The position numbers and the translations under genes were made by a program. This document shows positions 1 to 9,932 of a stretch of DNA of 64,000 nt, piece after piece. The stretch comes from Trametopsis cervina (taxonomy: Eukaryota > Basidiomycota > Agaricomycetes > Polyporales > Irpicaceae), in assembly GCA_022385755.1 (NCBI GenBank), contig MU278361.1, positions 411,186 through 475,185 of the forward strand. The letters run 5' to 3'. Under the pieces are notes generated by a model. It was not told the origin of the DNA. It did not search any database and worked only from the letters and a program-made list of their open reading frames with translations. How positions within the stretch are numbered: position 1 is the stretch's first letter; each line of letters begins with the position of its first letter.

Positions 1-1785
1 GGCCATGATGGATGGGAGCATCATCGTTATGACGCTTGGAATACTCTAAATCAGAGATCTTCACCACACCGTCATTCATCACAAGAACGTTTCCAACGCT
101 GATATCTCGATGGATCCAACCAAGCTCATGTAGCGTCGACAATCCTAAGAAGACTATTCAGTGGATGCGTACAGATCAGTTGCACCACACAGTCACATAC
201 CTGTGTTTACTTCGTGCAATGCTTTGCAAATCTTCTTCGCCGAAGTCAACTTATCGATGGTCATCCCATATTCCCGGAACACAATACGATAATGGGTCTT
301 TGTGTTGCCTTCATCCAACCTCGCATTCTCTCTAGCATTCCAGTCATCCCGACGAGAACCGAGACCGATGGCTTGCGTCTTGAGCTCGTAAGGCTTGGAA
401 CATGAAGGAAGCGGAGTCGAATTCCGCATGAGGGTGAGCGTATTGTCCTTCTTTCCATCAACGTAGACATCCCCGTGACAGACAACATGAAGAAAATATT
501 GGTGGAACCTCGCCTCGTGTTTCACATCCTTTGACACTCTCGCTGCGTCCTCGATAGCTGCAAGTGTGTCACCCTCCCGAGGTCGTCCATCGTCAACCCA
601 GCAATCCTTTATCACCACAAGACCGCCTGTCGCATCTCCATTCTTGTCAACTTCACGCCCTCGCCACACACGTGTAGCCCGGCTCCTCAGCGCCTGCGCG
701 GAAACATTGGCCACGACTTCTGTTGTGCGATAGACCGTATGGCGAATGCTACTGTCCCGGTCAATCCAGCGAACGGTGATGTCGTGCATCCTTTTCTCTT
801 CATTGCCAAGCGAGATGGAAGGGGTGATCGTGGGGTCGTAGCCGAGCTCGGAAGGTTGGGCGAACATGACAGAAAGGAAGAAATGTACAATTGCGTGATG
901 GTCCTATCATGAACAGTGAGGAAACTACGTACACCATGAGCCGAAACGTAAGCTCACCTCGATGAAGTTGAACTGTTCCGATACAAGAAGGTCAGACCGA
1001 CTACAGAACCATATACGCATCGAAGCATCCTGAATTGTGTAGCCAATCACGAAACGGCGTTGGATGGTCTCGCGCATGCACTGATTTAGTGACCATATGA
1101 TTTTTGTGTTGTTCTATACGAGACCGTGGGTCATCAATTAGACACAAGGCTAGACGGTTGTGAAAAGAGACACAGACGTTGTTTATATTATCATAACCTG
1201 AATACTTCGTTGTCTCGCCAGGGATTGCAATGTTGTCCCAGTGGATGATCCCACGACGTGGAACTAGCGGCTTTTTGAGCAGAGCGTAGCTATCAGGCCG
1301 TGATACGTCCGTCCTGTTAGTGCACGGCAGCGCGTGGTTCGTGTTGCAGTAGAAGATAGTCGTCTGCTTCAAGAGGTCGGATTTCTTCTCGCTCATTTTC
1401 AGCGCCGCTTGGGCCACCGCCGTGGCGATACTCGCAAAGGCTGCGAATACCNNNNNNNNNNNNNNNNNNNNNNNNNNNNNNNNNNNNNNNNNNNNNNNNN
1501 NNNNNNNNNNNNNNNNNNNNNNNNNNNNNNNNNNNNNNNNNNNNNNNNNNNNNNNNNNNNNNNNNNNNNNNNNNNNNNNNNNNNNNNNNNNNNNNNNNNN
1601 NNNNNNNNNNNNNNNNNNNNNNNNNNNNNNNNNNNNNNNNNNNNNNNNNNNNNNNNNNNNNNNNNNNNNNNNNNNNNNNNNNNNNNNNNNNNNNNNNNNN
1701 NNNNNNNNNNNNNNNNNNNNNNNNNNNNNNNNNNNNNNNNNNNNNNTTCGCACAAGTCAGCATCCGTTTCCATTTCGTATGGCAT
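1..1785 (-). CDS. FunK1-type protein kinase D (partial: window edge and N gap)
   Basis: Fungal-specific FunK1 kinase (Pkinase_fungal family), read on the minus strand. Proposed exons are 1178 to about 1785 (interrupted by the gap at 1452-1746), 958-1113, 201-903 and 1-144. They are separated by introns of 54-64 bases whose positions match those of copies A, B and C. Visible landmarks are an N-terminal SRPD block, FVIGYTIQDASMR, a VVIKDCWVDD lysine motif, HRDISVGNVLV (catalytic HRD) and DLEYSK, where classical kinases have DFG. The start ATG is proposed at 1783-1785, giving MPYEMETDADLCE, the same N-terminus as copy B. The C-terminal part lies beyond base 1. No stop is seen in the readable exons. 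It is closest to copy B at 32,951-35,840, in inverted orientation. Substrates of this family are unknown. Family assignment is firm; whether D is functional cannot be judged. Confidence 0.85.
1452..1746. other. Assembly gap (295 N)
   Basis: A run of N inside the N-terminal region of kinase D. The corresponding stretch in the inverted copy B, roughly 32,988-33,304, is about 317 bases. The gap size is therefore close to real, and it should contain the end of exon 1, a 49-base intron and the start of exon 2. Confidence 0.99.
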
Positions 1786-1805
1786 GAGAAGAACCACATA
1801 CTGAG

Positions 1806-2797
1806 CGCTCGTTGATGTTTACACGGAACGACCACCACGGGTACTGTAAGTGTTGTAGCCGCGCTATGAATCATTCGCCAGTTTTCTCTGCGCGAGCATC
1901 TTATCCGCATGATATAGCGCAGATGACAATGTATCACAGTCGAAATCTGCAACGAACCTGTGTCACCTGCACTTGTCTGCAAACGAAAAGCTTCCGCTGT
2001 TCAAGCGCGTCATCATCCAAAGTGCCCTCATGGAGGCGTACTGTATATCCCGAACGCCTATTCCTCAAGATGACGATTCTCAAAACTCATGTCGGCTCTG
2101 CAGGCTCATACTGTCGACGAGCTGCGTGCCGTTCCAGTTGAAAGGCTCGCGGCCTGTATCCCTCACATACGAGCCGTCGACGACGGTGTCTTCTTCGCCC
2201 ACGGCTGGCACGACGCTCTCTGCCCGGAACCCCCAGAGGAGCCGTGTCACTTCAAACGCCACGAAATTATCCCAGAACTCGAGGCTATCGCCCAGAAGCT
2301 CGGGACACGCCATCGCGGTCTGTCGTCACGGTCAAGATCGCACTCACGCACTCGCACACCCCAGCATCCGCACAACCACGAAACCCCCGCAAACCAGCAG
2401 CCATTGATAACATACTGCGTGGCCGATTCGCTTCTGTGGCCTCCCCCGGCTTCGCTCTGGAATGGCGCAGACATCATCTGACGAATCCGAGCCATCCGCT
2501 AATCGCTCTCCAAGTCGTCGGCGTTTCAACGCCGCGAGCGAGGACGACGCGTGGGGCGTGCCGATTGTGAACGAGTGGACGTACACGCGCGTGCGCGACA
2601 CGATGCAGGGCCGGTGGCTCGCGTTCGCGCACGGCGAGGCACCGTGGGCGTCCGAGGAGAAGGTGTATGTGTTTGGGCCCGAGGGCGAGGTGGGCGAACG
2701 CTCAATGAGCATCTTTGCGGGGAGGAGACGCGAGAGCGCGTGGAAGGAAGCGTTGGATCCGCTTGGGATGCGGTTCATGCAGGAAGGTCAGAATTGA
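1806..2797 (+). pseudogene. Decayed type-B carboxylesterase-like gene, copy 1
   Basis: Fragments of a carboxylesterase lie on the plus strand, divergent from kinase D. About 1955-2040 reads LHLSANEKLPLFKRVIIQSA, the block that follows the nucleophile elbow in this family. About 2110-2200 reads PVERLAACIPHIRAVDDGVFF. 2540-2797 reads NEWTYTRVRDTMQGRWLAFA, then EKVYVFGPEGE, and ends at a stop; this resembles the family's C-terminus. The GESAG nucleophile elbow is not recognisable upstream, and the blocks sit in different frames without good splice sites. A related relic with different indels lies inverted at 31,850-32,930. Family assignment rests on remembered motifs, so a different alpha/beta hydrolase is possible. 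Catalytically active product is unlikely. Confidence 0.5.
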
Positions 2798-3125
2798 GCT
2801 CTTGAACGTGCCGTCTGCTGGCATGCGGTAGCGTCTCCTCCCCCTCGTTCTACTCTTGCCTCATCACGCAATGCGATACGGCTGGATCTGCGTAAAGCCA
2901 TGGGCTGGGTAGATCTGGCGCTGCTTGAGAGGACTAATACAGTTTCACGTTTGGGAGTGAGTAAAATGGAAGACAGAAGACGGAAGACGGAAGACGGAAG
3001 ACGGAATCTGTACAAAATGTTTGATCCATTTCGAGTGAGAGGCACAGACAGTGGTGCTAGCTCAAGGGAGCCTTGTGATGCTAACGCTAACGCTACTATG
3101 AAAAAAAAAGCTATAAAGCCACCAG
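2798..3125. other. Intergenic spacer with heptamer tract
   Basis: Lies between the esterase relic and the 3' end of the minus-strand BTB gene. Apart from the GAAGACG tract at 2969-3006 and an A-rich stretch near 3100, I see no coding signal. Confidence 0.6.
2969..3006. repeat. Heptamer tandem repeat (GAAGACG)n
   Basis: Five consecutive units of GAAGACG (the first ends in A) plus a partial unit. The unit is not a multiple of three, and the tract lies in non-coding spacer, so it looks like an ordinary minisatellite. Confidence 0.9.
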
Positions 3126-4610
3126 TTATCCTTGAGGTACGCTGTAGGCGCCACAGTAATTACAATGTCTGTACCACTGAGCCATGTTCAAGGAACCATG
3201 TCTCGAACAGCTTCCACATCGCGATGCAGTTGAAACAGTGCCTGGGGGCCCTGATGCGGCAATCATTTTCTGATAAAGGGCTGTCAACGTGCCTGCAGTG
3301 TGTGTCGAGGTGCCCGCTGCGATGTTTGCAATCCACTGAGGGATTGCAGCTCTTACAGTGTTCCGGTTCTCAGGTCGACAAGCATACTCGACCTCCATAT
3401 CGCAGATGGCATCATATCTATACATTCATAACCAGCGTGAGATGAAGAGTTGACAGTCAAGGATATGAAAAAAGCATACGTTGATGTCAAAGTAGAGCAC
3501 AGCTCTGCTACAATGTTGACAGTGGATAGCTTCGTGAGGATTTCTGCCTTGGATTTCTCCTTAAGATCGTCGAAGCCGCACTGAAATATGTTCCATGTGA
3601 CTGTTCAATGGCGAGCTGAGTAATGAGACGATTACCTTATCCGCAAGTCTGTACATCGACTTGGGGGAACAAGGGAGGGCAGATATAAGTACTGGTGGTT
3701 TGCTGGCATCGGTTGCCGTGTTTTGTGACTTCAGTGGAGCGAAGACAATCTCGCCTGTGTAAATCCAGAATATGAGTGCTTTCCATCTACATAGGAGCAG
3801 TCATCAACATCATTTAATAATACCAGCTGCTTACACGATAAGGAAAAGGCGTACTAACGTAGCATAGGCAATATCTGGCATCAAGATAGTATGCCCATAG
3901 TGCTCTGTATTGGTACCGGGAAAAGAGGGGTCTTGCATACGGTCCATTAGTTGTATGTCTGTACGGGGTTCCACAGTGTCCAGTTGGTCGGCATCCTGCA
4001 AATCGGCTGTCAAGTCAACACCGTGTTCCCTGAGATACTAAACGAGGCACTCTGAACCTTTTTTGGATTGTCTGAGGAACTCGATCCAATCTCGGCCTCA
4101 TGGTTCGTGTTCTGAAGTTCAGTGTCTACAACAGACTCCAATTCATCCTCAAGATCGCTGTCAGACTCGTAGCCGTATTCATCGGCGAAAGTGGGCTTGT
4201 CTGCTGGAAAACCTTCCTGTAGAGGAGCAACCTTAGCCTCACTGAACCCTCCTTCGAAAACTGTATAACATCAGTAAGTGGGCGCAGAAGATGGTGTCAA
4301 GATGGCACTCACATCCGTCGAAGTACTTTGAGCTTGCGCGCAGAATGTCACTGTTGGCATAGACCGGCAGAGGCTCCCCGACAACACCAGTACTCCGCCG
4401 TCGTGAGAAGGCATAGAACTTGGTGTCGAGGAACGTTCCACCTGTCAAGGACAGCCTCAAAGCAATCTGCATTCGCCCTTTAGCATCTAGCGATGGTGTA
4501 GTGAATGTTGTCAGCTGTTGGCCAGGTGGGACATGCGACTTGTTGGCCGCAGCAGCACGCAAACTCTTCTTCCCCTTCTTCTTAGTGGTATTGTGCGAGG
4601 GCTCTGCCAT
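3126..4610 (-). CDS. BTB/POZ domain protein with C-terminal CxxC motifs
   Basis: Minus-strand gene with an ATG at 4608-4610 (MAEPSHNTTKKKGKK). The first exon carries the BTB opening GGTFLDTKFYAFSRR and PLPVYANSDILRASSKYF. An acidic exon with ESDSDLEDE follows. The next exon ends in GHTILMPDIAYAT and splices to WKALIFWIYTGEIVFAPLKS. Then come CSPKSMYRLADK and a final exon (MEVEYACRPENR) with two CxxC pairs (CGSC, CNYC), ending in TAA at 3126-3128. I propose introns of about 50-70 bases. An apparent stop near 4015 disappears if a roughly 62-base intron with donor AAG/GTTCAG and acceptor TTTGCAG is used. Closely related to the plus-strand gene at 7995-9381. BTB domains mediate dimerisation and often bind cullin-3, but the partner here is unknown. 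Confidence 0.8.
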
Positions 4611-5554
4611 CGTTGAAAGTAGAGGGAAGGATTGGCAGGTTAACAGCCTTCCTCGAGCAGATAGATATACGTGAGCCTACACACCATGTGTTCCATCTCC
4701 CACGCTGCATGCATGAACGCCCTTGACCCACGAAACGATTGAGTGACAAATACTGGATATAACTCACTCCTAAATAGTGGTCATCTGGGAACTTTATCGA
4801 TTGTTGATATCTCGAGGCATGTGTTGCCGCACGCAACCGCTCAGTGACAACTGGAATGTAGCTTCCATACCGACCAAAACTACCGGCCAGTGAGAACTAG
4901 GAAGCACAACTGTATGAATGAGTTACGTTTCGCAGTGAAGTACTGAGCAGCTGACCTTTTAGAGCCGAGAGACACCGGCGCAGTGAACTCTGTTTCCTCG
5001 ATACCCAGCCTATAACAGCTTCTATCAGGTCAGAGGTGGTGACACTACAATAAGTCATCAACTGATCGAACCACACCGCACACCATTATACCAGCGAGGC
5101 GGCGAGCCTCACCTGCTAAATACGGGGTTCCATGAGTGTTTGTGTGCATACGTCGCCGCTTGAGTGAGAATATATAATGCATCCGAAACTTGAGGAATCA
5201 ACGCGCCATGCATCTGTTCCGGGCATGTGCTACCAAATTGCTCTGGTGACAATAGTTGAACGCTGAACGACCACCACGCGGTCAGGTATCATAGCCGCTA
5301 TGGACTGTCCGTCAGTTACTGTGCAAGCGTGTATATGCATATTACAAGCTGTAATGTGTGACAGTTCCATCCTGCGATGAACACCAGAGCGATGTGGGAT
5401 ATGTATGTGCTAGTACGATCTCACTCTCTGTAATCGGCGTTTTCCGTCGTTGGCTCGCTGAATTTGGTCACATTCCAATCCTTGATCACTGTCAGTTGTG
5501 CAGTAGCAAGCTCAGCCCTCCATTAGTAACATCTGCTCTGATGGTCTGTTGGAC
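4611..5554. other. Spacer between divergent BTB gene and F-box gene
   Basis: No convincing coding region. Short open frames show no family resemblance and no consistent splicing. About 5258-5345 resembles 1825-1910 in the decayed-esterase region (shared GAACGACCACCACG, then TAGCCG). It presumably holds the promoter of the BTB gene (minus) and of the F-box gene (plus). Confidence 0.5.
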
Positions 5555-7294
5555 ATGCACTCGTTCTCCAATCTACCAACAGAACTGCTTCCATCCATCC
5601 TGCAACACATCATCCGACCCAATCACCTTGCCGAGCTGTGTCTAGTCAACAATGCCTTCTATGCTTTCACTGCACCAGTTTTATATCGACGCGCTTTCAT
5701 ATATTCGTGGCACAAGGATGGAAAATCAAAGGTGTGAACGTGTCATCTCATCCATGAGTCTCTCTAAACTGATATAGTGACATCGTAATTATAGGTTGTC
5801 AAACTTTTTCGAACACTATCTGAACATCCTGAGCTAGCAAAGTACGTGGTGCAACTATGTCGGTTATTCTTTGCGCAAACGCACTCTGCAAGATCGACTG
5901 ACTTCGTTTTTATAGCTGTCAGGGATTTCCCGAAGGCAGTGGCACCAGCCGAACGTGACAATATCATGGCCATCTGCTTGCGAGGTCTCCAGAACTGCAC
6001 AAACCTCACAACATTTTTATGGACTCGGGATGGCTCGCTCTCCACTTCGATCCTCGATGTTTTATCCCCATTACCTCATCTAGCCGAGTTGGAAATCAAT
6101 GGACATAGCGACGGGCATTATGACCCTGCAGTTCTTTTACAACTCAACCGTCTTCGTAAGATCACACTCATTCTTCCGGGAAGCGGCATCATGGATATAT
6201 TGCCAGTCTGGGCAGCGCGCACAGCAGGGACTCTACGCCATCTTACTTTGATATGGCAGGCAAGTGCATAGTATTGAATGTCAACCCGATATCTCCAATA
6301 ACGCATCATTTAGTCAACTACATTGCTGACAGATCAAGTCCTCAGCGAGCTCTCATGCCATCTCAACCAACTCGAATCTTTGTACCTTGTAGGATGCCCT
6401 AAAGTGTCCCATCATGGGCTCTGGTCCATTGTCTCAGCAAACGAAGGCCGGTTGCAAGGGCTCGGCATGGAAGTGTTAAATTCCTCGTTCGTACGTGTAC
6501 TCTGTTCATATGTGGGCGATGAAATGACATTTGTGTCCCCAGGATCTCTTGAAATTCTCGGAACTTTGCATACAGTCCGCAGCCTTACGCTCTTTGCAAT
6601 CAATCAGCATACATATGGATGTGAAGTCGGCTTCTCCGTCGTGGCAGCGGAACGTCGTCGACTTGCTATCCAAGTCGCCCGTTGAGTCCTTCCACATCTC
6701 GTCACTTGCAGGCGAGGCCGCGGTCAACTTGCCGGACGACTTCTGTGCGGAAATTGTGGACGCGCATTCTCGTACTCTACGAAAGTTCTCAGTAGATCGC
6801 ATGAGACTCAGCATGGCCTCGATCAAATACATCTGCGAGCGCTGTACAGGACTCGAACGTCTGTTCGTAGTGATGCAACACGAGGATATGGTGTGTATCG
6901 CCCCCATTACGTTCGCACATTTCATAAGCCGACATACGGTGTGTCTAGAACGAACTAGCGGTCGCGCTATCCTTCGCGCAGAACCTTCGTGCATTCCACG
7001 CAACACGCTCTTTGGGGTCAGAATCTGAGGAAGCGTTGGTTGTTCCCGAACAGAAGATTTTGTCCCTCGTACGGAAATGCAGCTGGAAACTTAAGCAGAT
7101 CGGTTTCTATACACGGGTCAAGCAGGTGCGTGATATATCATTTGACCACGTCTTGGGTTGTTCGCTAACTCTTACGCGAACAGGTAGACAGAGTGACCTT
7201 CGTCGACGAGGATGGTAGTATCCACATCGAGCCGCGCCTCGTGCCGTTTGAGAGTCCTGAAATACCAGAACCATTCCTGGTTGTACGTACATGA
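5555..7294 (+). CDS. F-box/leucine-rich-repeat-like protein
   Basis: Starts MHSFSNLPTELLPSILQHI, an F-box (LPxELLxxIL), so the product is probably a substrate receptor of an SCF ubiquitin ligase. Proposed exons are 5555-5731, 5795-6263, 6333-6490, 6543-6938, 6982-7125 and 7184-7294, all joining in frame across GT-AG introns of about 43-69 bases. The middle exons contain leucine-spaced segments such as LAELEING and LNRLRKITLILPG, consistent with degenerate LRRs. The protein ends FLVVRT before TGA at 7292-7294. The 43-base fourth intron is unusually short but has clean borders. It sits between two divergent BTB paralogs. F-box identity is good; the target is unknown. Confidence 0.75.
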
Positions 7295-7994
7295 CGTCTA
7301 CATGAAGCAAATGAATCGCATGTGGTATTCATCCCCAAAAGACTCCGAATGTAGAAGACACTCATGTATATGGAACCCAAATACAGCGGGCGTTCCTCTG
7401 CATTCTATCCGTGAGTAATACTTGCTCTATATATCGATGCATCGCCGTTTTCTGTATTCATCCAATACTTCACATCTCTCGTTTGGCAAAGCCCGAAACT
7501 CGAATGAGACAAGTGTGTACGATGTGCAATCACTATCGTGCTGATATCTCTTTCGGCATGCTGTACCTGTCGTCGCTCCCCCGTCTGAGGATCTGGAAAG
7601 AACTTTCTAGCCCTCCCCTTGTCGGCTCTTTCGTGCTGAACTATCTTGCTCACTTTCGCTGCTCCTTTTAGGGCTGTACGTTATTAACTGGACTTGGAAA
7701 GCCTACATACAGGGACAATCTGGGTCCGCTTTGTGTTCACTGTGAGTGGCTGCTATACTGCATCATCAAAGCATATATCTTACATTCGTTTTGTAATCAG
7801 AAACAGCGATCAATGGGGTACTGCCGTGTTTTACAGCCGAGTCTGCCTTTGTAATTCCATTCCGTATACAGTCACTCTGGCTTTCGCGCGGCAAACTTGA
7901 AACATGGATGAAGATCGGTGTTGGGGGTTCATAATGTATACGCAACCCTCCCTCCCTCTCACGGCACTTCCTCCCCCGCTCTCATTTCACCAGC
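7295..7994. other. Spacer upstream of plus-strand BTB gene
   Basis: No supported gene. Small frames lack homology and splice continuity. The final 80 bases are pyrimidine-rich (CCCTCCCTCCCTCTC near 7949-7970), the usual look of a fungal core promoter, just ahead of the BTB start at 7995. Confidence 0.5.
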
Positions 7995-9381
7995 ATGTAT
8001 GGATCTAGACACAAGCGGAAAGGGAAGAAGGGTAGTTCTCAACCACACCACGATACGACTTTCGAGGCTGTCCCGCCTGAAGAATTGGCATCAACTATGT
8101 CATCCTCTGCTGATCTTAACACTAGAATCACGATGGCGCTGATGGTTGGGATGTCCAGCGGGACGTTCCATGACACCAAATTCCTCGCTTTCTCCAGACG
8201 AAAGAATGGCGGTGGCGTTGAAAGACCGTTGCCGATTTACGCCAATAGCAGCCTAGTCATAGCAGCAGCCCCTCATTTCATGAATAGTACGTCGCTGCCG
8301 TTGAACTTATTGTCGCTATCGTTCACACAACGAGATAGTGCTCCAAGGAGAGTTTCGGGAAGGGCAACTACGACCTCTATATGAGGAGCTTTCACCCGAC
8401 GAGAAATCCATGGATGACTACGATTATTCTTCTGATAGCGACTTGGATGATGAGGAATCGGAACTTCTGGAAGATGATGGTAACTCGAACGACAGTGGTT
8501 ATGATGACGGACATACAGGCCAGTCCGACTCTGCAAGTGGTGCCCAAGGAACGGAGGTCAGAATGCTCGCAATCTTATATACCACTATACTTACACTACA
8601 TGCCGAAGGCTAAACCGAAGGAAGCTTCTAGTAACTCCGAGCAGGATACGCATACATCGTCCCTTCCTATGCATTCACCTGGCGTTCAATATGGACGAAT
8701 CATAACCTTATCTACGGGAGCATACCGAACGTACGTATCTGTTGTACAATGTTGAAGTGTGGTGTTGACATGGGACAAAAAGGTGGAAGGCCTTGATTCC
8801 ATATCTGTATCACGGACAAGTAAAATTTGCCAACCTGAGATCTCATCCTGTCCAGACGAAAGCTAAAGAGCTCCCTGAAGCCTTTACTCCCTGTTCGCCA
8901 AAGTCTATATACAGGCTCGCAGACATGGTATGGGAAAGACGTATTGTTAATGACATATAGACTCACTCTAATTCTAGTACAACCTGCCGAAACTGAAAGC
9001 GGAAGCGTTGGAAAATATCAAGTCCCAGCTAACACCAAAGAACATTGTACAGGAGCTGCGTTCTTCTTTGACTTTCCAGTAAGTGTTTCCTTAGAAAAAG
9101 GTTCATCGTCATGACACGAGAAATTTGTTAGCTACGATGAGATCCAGCGAATGGAGGTCATCTTCGCGTGCGAAGGAGCTCAGCGTACTGCGGTTCTGGA
9201 AGGGCTCTCTGAGTGGATGTCAGACTTATCCAAAGGTCAATACTCGCACACAAAGGATACACTACATGCGCTCGTTCAAGAGATAGCTGGCTCAAAGCCC
9301 ATCCAAAACCGGTGCAGACACTGTAACCGCACCGATGTCAGTTTCCGATGCAGCAGCTGCAACAACTACAATACGTTCTAG
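7995..9381 (+). CDS. BTB/POZ domain protein, paralog of the 3.1-4.6 kb gene
   Basis: Starts MYGSRHKRKGKKGSS at 7995. The BTB core reads GTFHDTKFLAFSRRK and PLPIYANSS. An intron at 8287-8338 leads to QGEFREGQLRPLYEE and an acidic SDSDLDDEE stretch. Later exons give GAYRTWKALIPYLYHGQVKFA, CSPKSIYRLADM and YNLPKLKAEALENIKSQLTP, and finally MEVIFACEGAQRT with CRHC and CSSC pairs, before TAG at 9379-9381. The domain order and most intron positions match the divergent paralog at 3126-4610, so one arose from the other. The double CxxC tail suggests a small zinc-binding ribbon. A regulatory or adaptor role is inferred only. Confidence 0.82.
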
Positions 9382-9932
9382 TGCGATGTTTATTTTTCTG
9401 TTCTGTTCTGTATATGTCTGTACATACGAGTAGAAACAGTCGATACCGATGGCAAGGTTTTACTATGTGGTGTACGTGGAAACCACCCGGAAATGTTACC
9501 AAGCGCTTTGCGCCGCGGTTTGATAGATGCTCGTGCTGCATCGCCGACGTGCGTCGTAAATTGGCATGAAAGGTGGACAAGTCGTAGAGATATTGTAATC
9601 CCAAGCCTTGCTAACGATTTCACTGTCGCATGATACCAGTCACAGTGACAAGGTAGATTTATACGTCGAGCGTTGTTATTTCGCAAACATCCGTTCCCTT
9701 GTATTTATGGGTGTATGAAGGCTAAAAATGAGTTGTTTTGGCGTGTGAAGACACTCCAGCTGCCCACTTGCTATGCAGCGGTGAACGCCCAGACGGTGAA
9801 ACGCCACCAAGCTGACACTTACCGACTACGGAGAGTGGCGCTCGTACTCAGCTCGAAGAACAAATATTAGAGTGATTGGTTGAGAAAATGCAGGTGATAC
9901 AATTTATTACTACTTAACATCAGAAAGTGAGG
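9382..9932. other. Convergent 3' spacer
   Basis: Lies between the ends of the BTB gene and of Rpn1, which are transcribed towards each other. No coding signal. It should hold both transcription termination regions. Confidence 0.6.

Noticed and set aside
1334..1804. Several open frames running through the N gap
   Set aside because: Their length is produced by the N run, not by sequence; only the minus-strand kinase frame is supported on both sides.
4015..4030. Apparent premature stop in the minus-strand BTB gene
   Set aside because: A normal-sized intron with donor AAG/GTTCAG and acceptor TTTGCAG removes it and joins two conserved blocks in phase, so the gene is treated as intact.
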